DNA of 64,000 nucleotides, taken from positions 2,696,501 through 2,760,500 of the forward strand of contig NZ_CP053351.1 in assembly GCF_013394655.1 (NCBI RefSeq), in the 5' to 3' direction. This DNA is from Winogradskyella schleiferi (GTDB lineage Bacteria > Bacteroidota > Bacteroidia > Flavobacteriales > Flavobacteriaceae). The position numbers were made by a program, and so were the translations under genes. The notes beneath the pieces are model-generated. The model saw nothing but the letters and a program-made list of their open reading frames with translations. It had not been told where the DNA came from and made no database searches. Positions 34,722 through 44,119 of the stretch are shown here, in pieces (within the stretch, counting starts at the first letter, position 1; each line of letters begins with the position of its first letter).

Positions 34722-36338
34722 ATGAGCTGGACACAGTGGTTTTTCTTTATACTCATTCTACAAATCATACATGGCTTAGGCACATGGAAATTATATGTTA
34801 AAGCTGGAAGACAAGCTTGGGAAGCATTTGTACCAGTTTACAATGCTGTGGTGTTGATGAAGATAATTTCACGTCCTTGGTGGTGGGTTATTCTCATGTT
34901 TTTGCCAATCGTAAATCTCATTATGATTCCTGCGGGTTGGGTGGAAACGGCAAGGACTTTTGGAAAAGACAGTAAATTAGATGCGCTGCTGTGCATTGTC
35001 ACCTTAGGTTTTTATTTATACTATTTGAATTATGTAGCAGATGTCAATTACATTGAAAACAGAACCTTAAAACCAAAAACGTCAACTGGCGAATGGATTA
35101 CCTCAATCCTATTTGCCATTGTAGCGGCCACGATTGTACATACGTATTTCTTTCAACCGTTTGTAATTCCGTCGTCCTCTTTAGAAAAATCGTTGTTGGT
35201 CGGAGACTTTCTTATTGTGAGCAAATTACATTATGGCGCCAGAACTCCTATGACCACGGTTGCAGCACCTATGGTGCATGATACCATTCCTATTATTGGT
35301 CAAAAATCATATTTATTTAACGATAATTATGAAAAACGGAACAGCTCTTGGATGAACAAACTCCAATTACCATTTTTTAGATTACCAGGTTTTGAAGATA
35401 TCGAGCGAAATGATATTGTAGTGTTTAATCAACCAGCAGATACATTGCTGAATATGAACGATTTTAATCCAGATCGCAATTATTACAAGCCAATTGACAA
35501 AAAGACCAATTTAGTTAAGCGTTGTGTTGGTGTAGCTGGAGACACCTTGGAAATCAGAAACGGTTATGTGTATATCAATGGAAAACAAAACAAATTACCA
35601 CCGAGGTCACATTTGCAATTTTCTTATGATGTGACTTTAAAAAAACCTCATTCCAGTCAAGCAGAACAGTATAGATTTTTCGAATTACTAAAAAAAATTG
35701 GTATATCAGATGGCGCTGGTCTAAAAAATGATGGAAGCTATAGAATTTTTGCAGCAACTGATGAAGCTATTACTCAATTAAAAGTTCAGCCAAACATAGA
35801 TCACATTGTACCCGTAAAACAACCAGAAGGCAAAAATGGAAATATTTTCCCAAGGGATCCAAATTACAGCTGGAACGTTGACAACTTTGGCACTATTTGG
35901 ATTCCAAAATCTGGAGAAACTATAAATTTGGATATGGATAATATTTCCATTTACAAACGTGCCATCTCAGAATACGAAGGGAACAACGTAGTGACTAGAG
36001 GTAACCAAATTTTTATTAACGACCAGCCAGCCACATCCTATACTTTTAAACAAGATTATTATTGGATGATGGGTGATAATAGACACAATTCCATTGACAG
36101 TAGATATTGGGGATTTGTACCTAACAACCACATTTTTGGTAAACCTGTTTTTATTTGGATGAGTATCGATGGCATTAACGACGGCTTAAAAAACTGGAGT
36201 TTCCGTTGGGATAGAATCTTCACAACTGTAAGTGGTGGCAATGAACGCACCTCTTACCTGATTCCTTTTATTGTGCTTGTTTTAGGGCTAACGTTTTTTA
36301 ATAAGTGGAGAAAAAAGAAGAAAGCTAAAGAGAGCTAA
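34722..36338 (+). CDS. lepB: Signal peptidase I
   Basis: 538 aa, long because it begins with a DUF5684-type membrane domain (about 1-105; GTWKLYVKAGRQAWEAFVPV, then IVNLIMIPAGWVETARTFGK). The peptidase part has Ser in QPFVIPSSSLEKSLLVGD, general-base Lys in LVKRCVGVAGDTLEI, and box E in MMGDNRHNSIDSRYWG. A large insertion separates the last two boxes. One more C-terminal membrane helix is present. It cleaves signal peptides on the periplasmic face. Confidence 0.95.
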   Translation: MSWTQWFFFILILQIIHGLGTWKLYVKAGRQAWEAFVPVYNAVVLMKIISRPWWWVILMFLPIVNLIMIPAGWVETARTFGKDSKLDALLCIVTLGFYLYYLNYVADVNYIENRTLKPKTSTGEWITSILFAIVAATIVHTYFFQPFVIPSSSLEKSLLVGDFLIVSKLHYGARTPMTTVAAPMVHDTIPIIGQKSYLFNDNYEKRNSSWMNKLQLPFFRLPGFEDIERNDIVVFNQPADTLLNMNDFNPDRNYYKPIDKKTNLVKRCVGVAGDTLEIRNGYVYINGKQNKLPPRSHLQFSYDVTLKKPHSSQAEQYRFFELLKKIGISDGAGLKNDGSYRIFAATDEAITQLKVQPNIDHIVPVKQPEGKNGNIFPRDPNYSWNVDNFGTIWIPKSGETINLDMDNISIYKRAISEYEGNNVVTRGNQIFINDQPATSYTFKQDYYWMMGDNRHNSIDSRYWGFVPNNHIFGKPVFIWMSIDGINDGLKNWSFRWDRIFTTVSGGNERTSYLIPFIVLVLGLTFFNKWRKKKKAKES

Positions 36339-36341
36339 ATT

Positions 36342-36953
36342 TTGAACAGTATCATTTACCCTACATATTTCCCAAACATTGCACACTTTTGGGCTATTGT
36401 AAATGCTGATACCGTTTATTTTGAAGTTTGCGATAATTATCAAAAGCAATCGTACAGAAACCGAACAGAAATCTATGGTGCCAATGGTAAAATGGCGTTA
36501 TCTGTCCCTGTGAGTTATTCCCAGAAAAACCGGCAATTGTACAAAGATGTAAAAATTGCTAATGAAGAATCGTGGCAAATTCAACATTTAAAGTCTTTAC
36601 AATCGGCTTATAGTATGTCGCCTTTTTTTGAATTCTATATCGATGATTTACTGCCGCTCTTTGAAAATCAATTCGACTATATTTTAGATTTCAATTTAAA
36701 GTCGTTTGAAATACTCTTAAATGCGCTTCAATTGGATCTAGCACCAATTCATACTTCAACTTTTGAAAAAGAACCAAGCGGAAAAACTGATTTCAGAAAC
36801 TTAGCCAAGCGTAATGCTAACATACTCTCTTTTCAACCCTACACGCAAGTGTTTACTGAGAAACATGGTTTTATTTCTAATCTCAGTACTTTAGATTTAT
36901 TATTTAATGAAGGCCCAAATTCGGAATTGTATCTAAAAAGGCAGAAATTATAG
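36342..36953 (+). CDS. WbqC family protein
   Basis: 203 aa from a TTG at 36342, three bases after lepB; no ATG precedes the conserved start SIIYPTYFPNIAHFWAIVNA, so the TTG is chosen. FEVCDNYQKQSYRNRTEI and LSVPVSYSQKNRQLYKDVKI follow as in other WbqC proteins. The family is linked to polysaccharide or glycolipid synthesis genes, but the reaction is unknown. Part of the dapB-lepB run. Confidence 0.9.
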   Translation: MNSIIYPTYFPNIAHFWAIVNADTVYFEVCDNYQKQSYRNRTEIYGANGKMALSVPVSYSQKNRQLYKDVKIANEESWQIQHLKSLQSAYSMSPFFEFYIDDLLPLFENQFDYILDFNLKSFEILLNALQLDLAPIHTSTFEKEPSGKTDFRNLAKRNANILSFQPYTQVFTEKHGFISNLSTLDLLFNEGPNSELYLKRQKL

Positions 36954-37029
36954 ACTTAAGGGAACTATCCTATAAATCCAATTAGATGTAAGTAAGAATG
37001 GGATTTTAGGCCGTTAAACTAAACAAAAA

Positions 37030-37338
37030 ATGATTCAATCAATTGCTCATTACGGCATACATTTCGGTTTACCTTTAGTCGTTGCCCTTGCGTTTTACAA
37101 AAATTATTGGCTTAAGGCTTACGGCATCATGATTTTAGGTATGTTGATAGATTTAGATCATTTATTGGCAAATCCTATTTTCGACCCTAATCGTTGTAGT
37201 ATCAATTTCCATCCACTTCACTCCTATTATGCCATAGCGGTTTATGTATTATTGTTGATTCCAAAAAAAACACGATTGATTGGCTTGGGATTGGTCATTC
37301 ACATTATTGCAGATCTCGCCGATTGCGGGTTGATGTAA
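37030..37338 (+). CDS. DUF6122 membrane protein
   Basis: 102 aa with three hydrophobic helices (about 11-24, 29-48, 67-95). His/Asp-rich motifs GIHFGLPLVVALAFYKNYWL, DLDHLLANPIFDPNRC and FHPLHSYYAIAVY are characteristic. The conserved His-Asp pattern suggests metal binding but no activity is known. It ends the plus-strand run that starts with parA. Confidence 0.82.
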   Translation: MIQSIAHYGIHFGLPLVVALAFYKNYWLKAYGIMILGMLIDLDHLLANPIFDPNRCSINFHPLHSYYAIAVYVLLLIPKKTRLIGLGLVIHIIADLADCGLM

Positions 37339-37339
37339 A

Positions 37340-38362
37340 TTACGGTAATTTTAATGTGGTTTTTATAGGATAGTGATCTGAGAGTACATTATCGAAGGTT
37401 TTAAAACCATTGACCTTAAAATTATTGTCGGCTAAAATAAAATCAATACGCATCGGGAAAAATTTAAAATCGTAAGTTCTTCCAAAGCCATTACCAGCTT
37501 CTTCAAACGTGTCTTTAAGGTCATTTCCTATTATTTTTCTATAGATATAAGAAAAAGCCGTGTTGTTAAAATCCCCAGTCACTATAGTTTTATGTTTGGT
37601 TTTTGATTTGTGTGCCAGAAACAGTTCTACCTGTTCCTGTTGGGTTTTAAATGTGGTGCCAACTTGTTTGAACAGATGTCCAGATGTTTCTTTTTTGAGT
37701 TTTTCTACATCGGTTTCAATACCAGAAGATTGCAAATGGACATTATATATTCTTATGGTATCTTTCTGCTTGACAATATCAATAAAAATGATATTATTAT
37801 AGGTATTGGCGAACTCTAACGAACCCGAATTTACGATAGGAAATTTTGAAAATAGGGTTTGTCCACCTTTAATACCTTTGGTATATTCGGCATTAAAACT
37901 TGAGTACCCTTGTAATTTAAGTCGTTCGCTTATAGGATATTCCTGAAGACTCAGAACATCAGGTTGATTTTTTCCTATAAATGCAACTATTTCATCCTTA
38001 ACGGACTTATTGGGAAGCCATTGAAATTTATTAAAGAGTCTTACATTAAAGGACATTACGGTAAAATTCCCAGCATCATCTAACTTTGATGAAGATGAAA
38101 ATTTGTACATAGAATTAATATAGCTCCACCCCAATAACAAAACGACTAAAGACAAAATCATTTGCTTTTTTACCCTGAGTAACCAATAAATAAAGAAAAT
38201 AACATTTAGCAGAATAAGCAAAGGCACACCTAAACTCAATACGGATAATGTAGCAAAGCTTTTCGGAGGAATATATGGTAATATGTAAGAAATAAGCAAT
38301 AAAAATGCCACCAATGAATTGAGTGCAAATATGATCTTACTACCAAATTTTAAACCTTTCAT
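37340..38362 (-). CDS. Endonuclease/exonuclease/phosphatase-family protein with N-terminal membrane helices
   Basis: 340 aa. Three membrane helices (about 13-30, 42-62, 68-86), then the EEP domain: FTVMSFNVRLFNKF, VLSLQEYP (metal Glu), IVTGDFNNTAFSYIY, and the end DHYPIKTTL with the catalytic Asp-His. Probably a membrane-anchored phosphodiesterase or nuclease. Its start follows the rhomboid stop by 5 bases. Confidence 0.92.
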   Translation of the reverse strand: MKGLKFGSKIIFALNSLVAFLLLISYILPYIPPKSFATLSVLSLGVPLLILLNVIFFIYWLLRVKKQMILSLVVLLLGWSYINSMYKFSSSSKLDDAGNFTVMSFNVRLFNKFQWLPNKSVKDEIVAFIGKNQPDVLSLQEYPISERLKLQGYSSFNAEYTKGIKGGQTLFSKFPIVNSGSLEFANTYNNIIFIDIVKQKDTIRIYNVHLQSSGIETDVEKLKKETSGHLFKQVGTTFKTQQEQVELFLAHKSKTKHKTIVTGDFNNTAFSYIYRKIIGNDLKDTFEEAGNGFGRTYDFKFFPMRIDFILADNNFKVNGFKTFDNVLSDHYPIKTTLKLP

Positions 38363-38367
38363 GTGTA

Positions 38368-39240
38368 CTAGTCCTTACCCACTTTAAATAAAAATGCTTT
38401 CTCATCGGCAGTTAAACTCTCATAACCACTTTTACTGATTTTATCGAGAATAGCATCTATCTTTTTCTGTTTACTTAACGTATCGGACGCATTTTTAGTC
38501 TTGCGAGACGTTGCACTTTTAGTTTTATTCTTATGAACCGTTTTTAGCTTCGATTTTGGCTTAAACCAACTCACAACGGTATCCATCATACGCTCAAAAC
38601 CTGTTCCTATATCTGTACCCTTTGTTAATTGGGTAGCATAGATATACCCCAAAAAGTAACCACCAAAATGAGCAACATAACCACCTTGATTAAGACCTAA
38701 TAACATTTTAATTAAATCAAATCCCACAAAGACCATTGCAATATGTTTCCACTTTACGGTAAATGCATTGAATAGACGTATTTCACTATTTGGCATATAA
38801 GCGGCCACGAAAAGCAAAAGGGCACTTACACCTGCAGAAGCGCCAACTAAAATTCCCTTTCCAGAGAAAAATGATGCAGGCATCAGATTATTAAAGGCCA
38901 AAAAAGCCAATCCACCACAAATAATTCCTAAAAAATAAATATTCAATATCATTTTCGAGCGGAACAAATTGGTTGTGACTCGAGAGAGATAATAAAGAAA
39001 TAACATATTGAATATCACATGGAAAATTCCATTGTGCAAAAACCCATAGGTAATTAAGGACCATGGTTGAAAAAGAAAATCCATGATATCAGAGGGCAAT
39101 TCAAAATACGTAAACAAATCGATACGTAATAGAGCTTCGAAAATGAGGCCAATGATAAAAATTACCACATTGATGGCAATGATCTTACCGAAAACATCGA
39201 GGTTATTGAACTTGTATTTTAAATCTTGAATGGTGCTCAT
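38368..39240 (-). CDS. Rhomboid-family intramembrane serine protease (second copy)
   Basis: 290 aa from the ATG at 39240. Six-helix rhomboid core with Ser in GASAGVSALLLF and His in HFGGYFLGYIYA; an extended cytoplasmic C-terminus (about 220-290) rich in Lys. Preceded by the shorter rhomboid gene two bases earlier. The tandem pair differs strongly, so substrates may differ. Confidence 0.93.
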   Translation of the reverse strand: MSTIQDLKYKFNNLDVFGKIIAINVVIFIIGLIFEALLRIDLFTYFELPSDIMDFLFQPWSLITYGFLHNGIFHVIFNMLFLYYLSRVTTNLFRSKMILNIYFLGIICGGLAFLAFNNLMPASFFSGKGILVGASAGVSALLLFVAAYMPNSEIRLFNAFTVKWKHIAMVFVGFDLIKMLLGLNQGGYVAHFGGYFLGYIYATQLTKGTDIGTGFERMMDTVVSWFKPKSKLKTVHKNKTKSATSRKTKNASDTLSKQKKIDAILDKISKSGYESLTADEKAFLFKVGKD

Positions 39241-39242
39241 AG

Positions 39243-39998
39243 TTAATTCCAACGGTATTTATCCTTTTCATTTTTCTTCCAGAAATACATTAACAGAAAT
39301 CCGGTAAGTGCACCACCAACGTGAGCCATGTAAGCTGTATTACTTGGGCTAAAGATAGAGTTTCCTGATATTGCCGAAAATAAATCCAAAGCAATTATAC
39401 CTGGAATAAAATACTTGGCCTTTATTGGTATAGGTAAAAATATAAGCATGAGTTTTGATTCTGGAAACAACATTCCAAAAGCCACTAAAATACCCATAAT
39501 GGCGCCAGATGCTCCAACCATCGTGCTATTAAATGCACTCACAAAACTATCAAAATTATCACCCAAAATTGGCACCCAAGCTGTATTGTATTTGCCTTCA
39601 CTGAGTATACTAACAATATCGGTTTGAGATAAACCAGACTCAACCAAAGTGGATAGACCCGTATTAAATTGAAAATATAAAAAAGCAACTTGAATAATTG
39701 CTGCTCCAAAACCTGATAGCAAATAAAATATTATGAATTTCTGCCACCCGAAAATCTGCTCTACAGCAGTACCAAACATCCACAAGGCGAACATATTAAA
39801 TGCAATATGCATAAAATTCCCATGCATAAACATGTGCGTTAGTACTTGCCATGGTTGAAAAGTTGGATTTTTAGGAAAATGAAGTGCGAACCAAGACATA
39901 AATGGCTCGTTTTGATTTCCTATAGTTATCATTCCAATAAAAACAACAACGTTTATAATCAATAAATGCTTTACCGCATCTGTTATCCCTTGTCTCAT
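39243..39998 (-). CDS. Rhomboid-family intramembrane serine protease (first copy)
   Basis: 251 aa. LTHMFMHGNFMHIAFNMFAL WMFG is the typical TM2 region; catalytic Ser in GASGAIMGIL and His in YMAHVGGALTGFLLMYFW. It sits 3 bases downstream of mutL. Substrate unknown; the family cleaves single-pass membrane proteins. Confidence 0.95.
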   Translation of the reverse strand: MRQGITDAVKHLLIINVVVFIGMITIGNQNEPFMSWFALHFPKNPTFQPWQVLTHMFMHGNFMHIAFNMFALWMFGTAVEQIFGWQKFIIFYLLSGFGAAIIQVAFLYFQFNTGLSTLVESGLSQTDIVSILSEGKYNTAWVPILGDNFDSFVSAFNSTMVGASGAIMGILVAFGMLFPESKLMLIFLPIPIKAKYFIPGIIALDLFSAISGNSIFSPSNTAYMAHVGGALTGFLLMYFWKKNEKDKYRWN

Positions 39999-40001
39999 AT
40001 G

Positions 40002-41861
40002 CTACATAAATTTTTTCTCAATATCATCAACTGCCATGGTGATAAACGTTGGTCTATTGGTTGGTGATACATTAGGTTCCTTACAGGCAAATAAGCTATT
40101 TACCATATGTTCTTGTTCTGTACTATTTAACGATTGTCCATTTTTAATGGCCAAACTCTTTGCCATGGATTTTGCCAATAAATCCGCAGTACTAAAATTA
40201 GTATCTGGCACGTCATTTTCGACATCGCTAATTAATTGTTCTAAAATAATCGACACTTCACTTTCTGGCACACCTACAGGAACTCCTGTTATGGTAATGC
40301 CTTTCCCATTTAATTCTGAAAACACAAAACCAGTATGCTCTAAGTCGGCTTTTAAATCCTCAATGATTTTGGTTTCATTCGGTGTGAAATGTAATTGTAA
40401 TGGAAATAACAATTGTTGACTTGTTGCTTCCTTTATAGTAATGTGTTTCAAAAAGTTCTCGTACAAAATCCGCTGATGCGCTCTATTTTGATCAATAATC
40501 AACATGCCCGATTTCAACGTACTCACAATATATTTTTGTTGTAGTTGAAAGGTTGTTTTTCTAGTTTCAATAGACGAGTCTGTAAAAATAGATTCGTTTT
40601 TAGAATCACTTTCAAAAGTGACTTCACTAAAATCAGATGGCGATGTATTGCTTTTAGATTCTAAACCTACATACAAACTTTCCCATGACGCTACAGGTGC
40701 AGATTTGAATCCTGTATTATGACTTGTTCTATGTTGACTTCCTGCTGAATCGTTCGAAAAAGGATTAAAATTCCGATCAACCTCAATCGCTGGTGTAGAA
40801 GCGCGTTTATCTTTATAATTATACGGCGTGTTTAAATTGCTCTGATGTTCAAAATCCAATACCGGAGCGATATTGAATTGCCCTAAACTGTGCTTTACAG
40901 CCGAACGTAAAATAGCGTAAAGTGTATGCTCATCATCAAACTTAATTTCCGTTTTTGTCGGATGAATATTGATATCTATCGATTTTGGGTCCACCGTAAG
41001 ATTCAAAAAGTAACTGGGATGGTAACCGTCTTTCAGCAAACCTTCAAATGCCGATTTTATGGCATGATTCAAATAAGGACTCTTTATAAACCGTTGATTA
41101 ACAAAAAAGAATTGTTCGGATTTTGTTTTCTTGGAAAAATTAGGTTTACCTACAAATCCTGAAATCTTCAATACTTCAGTTTCTTCTTCAACAGGTACTA
41201 ATTTTTCATTCGTTTTTGTACCAAAAATATGAACCACACGTTGCCTGTAATTTTCATTAGGCACATTAAACAAATCACTTCCGTTATGATAAAAGGCGAA
41301 AGCAATATTAGGATGTGCTAGAGCGACACGATGGAATTCGTCCGTGATATGGCGTAATTCTACCGTATCTGACTTTAAGAAATTCCGTCTCGCCGGAATG
41401 TTGAAAAATAAATGCTTTACTGCAACCGAAGTTCCTGTGGGCGTGACTGCAACCTCTTGGGATTTTACGTCGCTTCCCTCAATAACTATGGCGGTTCCTA
41501 AATCGTCATCATCCTGTTTCGTTTTTAATTCTACATGCGCAATGGCAGCAATACTCGCTAGAGCCTCACCTCTAAACCCTTTGGTATTCAGTTGAAATAA
41601 ATCTTCGGCAGCTCTAATTTTTGAAGTGGCATGACGCTCAAAACTCAGTCGTGCATCGGTAACGCTCATACCTTTGCCATTATCTATTACTTGAACCAGT
41701 GTTTTACCAGCATCTTTAATAATGAGTTTTATTTCGGTGGCATTGGCGTCAATGGCATTTTCCAATAGTTCCTTAACTACAGATGCTGGGCGTTGTACCA
41801 CCTCACCTGCTGCAATTTGATTCGCAACATGGTCTGGTAAAAGTTGAATAATATCTGACAT
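40002..41861 (-). CDS. mutL: DNA mismatch-repair protein MutL
   Basis: 619 aa. GHKL ATPase motifs: VVKELLENAIDANATEIKL, QVIDNGKGMSVTDA, and KGFRGEALASIAAIA. The N-terminal 330 residues are the ATPase/transducer; after a Ser-rich linker (about 340-430) the dimerisation domain follows. No DQHA(x)2E(x)4E metal motif is evident, consistent with an endonuclease-less MutL, although the linker region prevents a firm statement. Coupled to the upstream small gene (TAATG overlap). Confidence 0.96.
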   Translation of the reverse strand: MSDIIQLLPDHVANQIAAGEVVQRPASVVKELLENAIDANATEIKLIIKDAGKTLVQVIDNGKGMSVTDARLSFERHATSKIRAAEDLFQLNTKGFRGEALASIAAIAHVELKTKQDDDDLGTAIVIEGSDVKSQEVAVTPTGTSVAVKHLFFNIPARRNFLKSDTVELRHITDEFHRVALAHPNIAFAFYHNGSDLFNVPNENYRQRVVHIFGTKTNEKLVPVEEETEVLKISGFVGKPNFSKKTKSEQFFFVNQRFIKSPYLNHAIKSAFEGLLKDGYHPSYFLNLTVDPKSIDINIHPTKTEIKFDDEHTLYAILRSAVKHSLGQFNIAPVLDFEHQSNLNTPYNYKDKRASTPAIEVDRNFNPFSNDSAGSQHRTSHNTGFKSAPVASWESLYVGLESKSNTSPSDFSEVTFESDSKNESIFTDSSIETRKTTFQLQQKYIVSTLKSGMLIIDQNRAHQRILYENFLKHITIKEATSQQLLFPLQLHFTPNETKIIEDLKADLEHTGFVFSELNGKGITITGVPVGVPESEVSIILEQLISDVENDVPDTNFSTADLLAKSMAKSLAIKNGQSLNSTEQEHMVNSLFACKEPNVSPTNRPTFITMAVDDIEKKFM

Positions 41862-42190
41862 TAGCTTTTTAGAGAGAAAATAGATAGGTCAAAATCTATA
41901 ATAAAAAGAAAAATTAAAACGAAAATTGCTATCAATACTAAAATGGTTCTATTTAATCCTGAATTATTTCTAGTTCTACCACTTATTCTGCTATCGTGCC
42001 ATTGCCCCGAAAAATCGTTTTTATTGTACGTATCTGCGTAAGCATCAAATTTTGATGCATGCCCAGCTGTATCAACATCTTCTTTACCTTTATAATATCT
42101 AGGTGTATAATTAAACCTTTTATTCTTTGGTAATTTTTTAATTAATGTAAATTTTATTGGACCCATAATAATGCTATTGGATATATCCAT
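41861..42190 (-). CDS. Small C-terminally anchored protein next to mutL
   Basis: 109 aa. Lys/Arg-rich start (KNKRFNYTPRYYKGKEDVDT) and one C-terminal membrane helix (TILVLIAIFVLIFLFIIDFD). It overlaps the upstream small gene by 17 bases and mutL by one. An alternative start at 42166 (MGPIKFTLIKKL) would give 101 aa. Databases often label this neighbour of ribH as a riboflavin synthase subunit; the sequence gives no support for that name. Confidence 0.8.
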   Translation of the reverse strand: MDISNSIIMGPIKFTLIKKLPKNKRFNYTPRYYKGKEDVDTAGHASKFDAYADTYNKNDFSGQWHDSRISGRTRNNSGLNRTILVLIAIFVLIFLFIIDFDLSIFSLKS

Positions 42191-42389
42191 TTAGGACATA
42201 AATTAAAACAAAAAGCGATGCTAAAATTATTATTAAAACGGGCAATGAAGTGAATATATTTCCTCTTCGTTTTGTATTACCTCTTATTTCATTCCATTTC
42301 GCTTCCAAGTCGTCGTTCGACTCTTTTTCTTTAGAATCCTTAAAACGCGATTTATAACTGAACCGTTTATTTTTTCTTTGATTAAACAA
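42174..42389 (-). CDS. Small C-terminally anchored protein, paralogue of its neighbour
   Basis: 71 aa. MFNQRKNKRFSYKSRFKDSK at the start and one C-terminal helix (LPVLIIILASLFVLIYVLN). The motif KNKRFxYxxRxxK is shared with the 109-aa gene that follows it, so the two look like tandem paralogues that have diverged. Overlap of 17 bases suggests coupling. Function unknown. Confidence 0.72.
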   Translation of the reverse strand: MFNQRKNKRFSYKSRFKDSKEKESNDDLEAKWNEIRGNTKRRGNIFTSLPVLIIILASLFVLIYVLNGYIQ

Positions 42390-42705
42390 TTAACCTATAA
42401 ATTAAACTTGATTAATATCAAAAGTACTGAAAATACAAGAAAACAAAGCCTAAGGATTCCTTAAAATTATAAACAAAAAGGATGCCAGAGTGGGTTGGTA
42501 GTAAGCAGTAAGCAGTAAGCAGTAAGCAGTAAGCAGTAAGCAGTAAGCAGTAAGCAGTAAGCAGTAAGCAGTAAGCAGTAAGCAGTAAGCAGTAAGCAGT
42601 AAGCAGTAAGCAGTAAGCAAAATTAAATTTTCACTTACTACTAAATATTATTATGAATTATTTTATGGCAAGGTGACTGCCAACTGAAGACTGTGGACTT
42701 AGGAC
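42390..42705. repeat. Heptamer tandem repeat, 17 copies of AGTAAGC
   Basis: The gap between the ribH stop and the start of the small membrane gene holds 119 bases (42500-42618) of the unit AGTAAGC repeated exactly 17 times without error. The remainder is AT-rich and holds no gene; a piece at 42670-42703 (CTGCCAACTGAAGACTG) is of simple composition. On the minus strand the repeat sits in front of the small genes and mutL, so changes in copy number might affect a promoter or leader, if transcription starts between the two genes. Confidence 0.97.
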
Positions 42706-43212
42706 TTACAAAGTTTCCTTACGCAAAGCTGCCATCTTAATCGCCGCAATAGCCGCTTCCGTACCTTTATTCCCATGTTTACCACCAGAACGGTCAATAG
42801 ATTGTTGCATATTGTTATCGGTAAGCACACAAAATATCACAGGAATATCGCCTTTAAGATTCAGGTCTTTTATGCCTTGGGTGACACCTTCACAAACAAA
42901 ATCGAAATGCTTGGTTTCCCCTTGAATTACGCAACCTATTACGATGATGACATCGAGCATTCCAGAATCTGCATAGATACTTTTACCCATTCGGGCTGCG
43001 CCATAAGTGAGTTCAAAAGTGCCTGGCACATTCCAACGGATAATGTTTTGCTTAATCGCTCCACAATCAATTAAGGCATCAAAAGCACCTTGCCATAAGC
43101 CTTCTGTAATTTTGTCATTCCATTCTGAAACAACAATCCCAAACCGAAAATCTTTCGCGTTTGGGATTGTAGCTTTATCGTAGTGCGATAAATTATGATT
43201 TGCAGTTGCCAT
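42706..43212 (-). CDS. ribH: 6,7-dimethyl-8-ribityllumazine synthase
   Basis: 168 aa. RFGIVVSEWNDKITEGLWQG at the start, WNVPGTFELTYGAARM (phosphate-binding region), VIIVIGCVIQGETKHFDFVC (the GETxHF motif with catalytic His) and CVLTDNNMQQSIDRSGGKHG NKG. It makes the riboflavin precursor from a pyrimidine and a butanone phosphate. Starts 3 bases after the TPR gene. Confidence 0.97.
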   Translation of the reverse strand: MATANHNLSHYDKATIPNAKDFRFGIVVSEWNDKITEGLWQGAFDALIDCGAIKQNIIRWNVPGTFELTYGAARMGKSIYADSGMLDVIIVIGCVIQGETKHFDFVCEGVTQGIKDLNLKGDIPVIFCVLTDNNMQQSIDRSGGKHGNKGTEAAIAAIKMAALRKETL

Positions 43213-43215
43213 ATG

Positions 43216-43980
43216 CTATAAGCTTGCTTCTACTTTTCCTATTAAGACATCTACATCTTTTGCTTCGTTAGACGCAGAGAATTCAGATTTAATCCGTGTT
43301 AAATAATCCAAAGCCTTTTCATTCTGCCCTAAATTAATAGCAACTCTAGCCGCTTTCATTAAATATAAAGGTGTTGTAAAATCGTTGACGTTAGCTTTAA
43401 ATGCTTTTTCGTAATATCCCAAAGCTTCTTCTGGCTGCTCTAATTGAACAAACGCATCACCAATACCGCCTTTAGCAATTGGATTTAACATCTTATCATC
43501 GCTAGAAAAATTTTGTAAATACGTTATGGCATTCTGATAATCCTTAAGATTCAAATACGCCATACCAGCATAATAGTTCGCTTGGTTAGCTGCTGGAGTC
43601 CCACCATATTCATTAATGATATCTAACATTCCATACTTACCTTCGCCTCCATCTAAAGACATTTGGTAAAGTGAATCCGCAGACGCACCATTAACCGCTT
43701 CGTCAAAATAGGATTTAGCCGTGTACATTTCATTCATGGCTTCTTTTGCTTTAGGCTCAGCGACGACTTTATTGTAACCTAAATATCCTAAAACCACTAA
43801 AGCTACTGCTCCAACGATTCCTATAATGTATTTCTGGTTTTTAACCGCCCATTCCTCAGTTCTGGAAGCACCTTCGTCCAAGGTATTAAATACCTCAGCT
43901 GTTGTTGAATCGTCTTCAACAATTTCTTCCTTCTCCTTTTTGGTTTTTGGTTTGTAGCCTCTTTTCTTATATGTTGCCAT
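43216..43980 (-). CDS. Tetratricopeptide-repeat membrane-anchored protein
   Basis: 254 aa. Basic start, one membrane helix (about 49-67), then an extracytoplasmic region with TPR-like pairs of helices (YYAGMAYLNLKDYQNAITYL, GDAFVQLEQPEEALGYYEKA, AARVAINLGQNEKALDYLTR). Layout is like YfgM/BamD-type scaffolds. Coupled with ribH downstream; divergent from recF. Confidence 0.88.
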   Translation of the reverse strand: MATYKKRGYKPKTKKEKEEIVEDDSTTAEVFNTLDEGASRTEEWAVKNQKYIIGIVGAVALVVLGYLGYNKVVAEPKAKEAMNEMYTAKSYFDEAVNGASADSLYQMSLDGGEGKYGMLDIINEYGGTPAANQANYYAGMAYLNLKDYQNAITYLQNFSSDDKMLNPIAKGGIGDAFVQLEQPEEALGYYEKAFKANVNDFTTPLYLMKAARVAINLGQNEKALDYLTRIKSEFSASNEAKDVDVLIGKVEASL

Positions 43981-44119
43981 TACTTGTCATTTTGTGCGTG
44001 CGCAAAAATAAAATTTTTATTGGGATTTAAAAGCCTATTTATTCGTTATTTTTGAATTATTAAATTCAAGTCTAAAAGCTTTACCACAGCAATAAAATCA
44101 GGGAAACTATTCGTTTTTT

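Noticed and set aside
40036..40419. 127-codon open frame on the plus strand inside mutL
   Set aside because: Antisense shadow of the MutL C-terminal domain; low-complexity translation.
41861..42190. Riboflavin synthase subunit
   Set aside because: No catalytic residues or fold of riboflavin or lumazine synthase; a basic tail and one membrane helix only. The name comes from being near ribH.
42500..42618. Possible CRISPR array
   Set aside because: The 7-base units are directly adjacent with no spacers; it is a simple tandem repeat.
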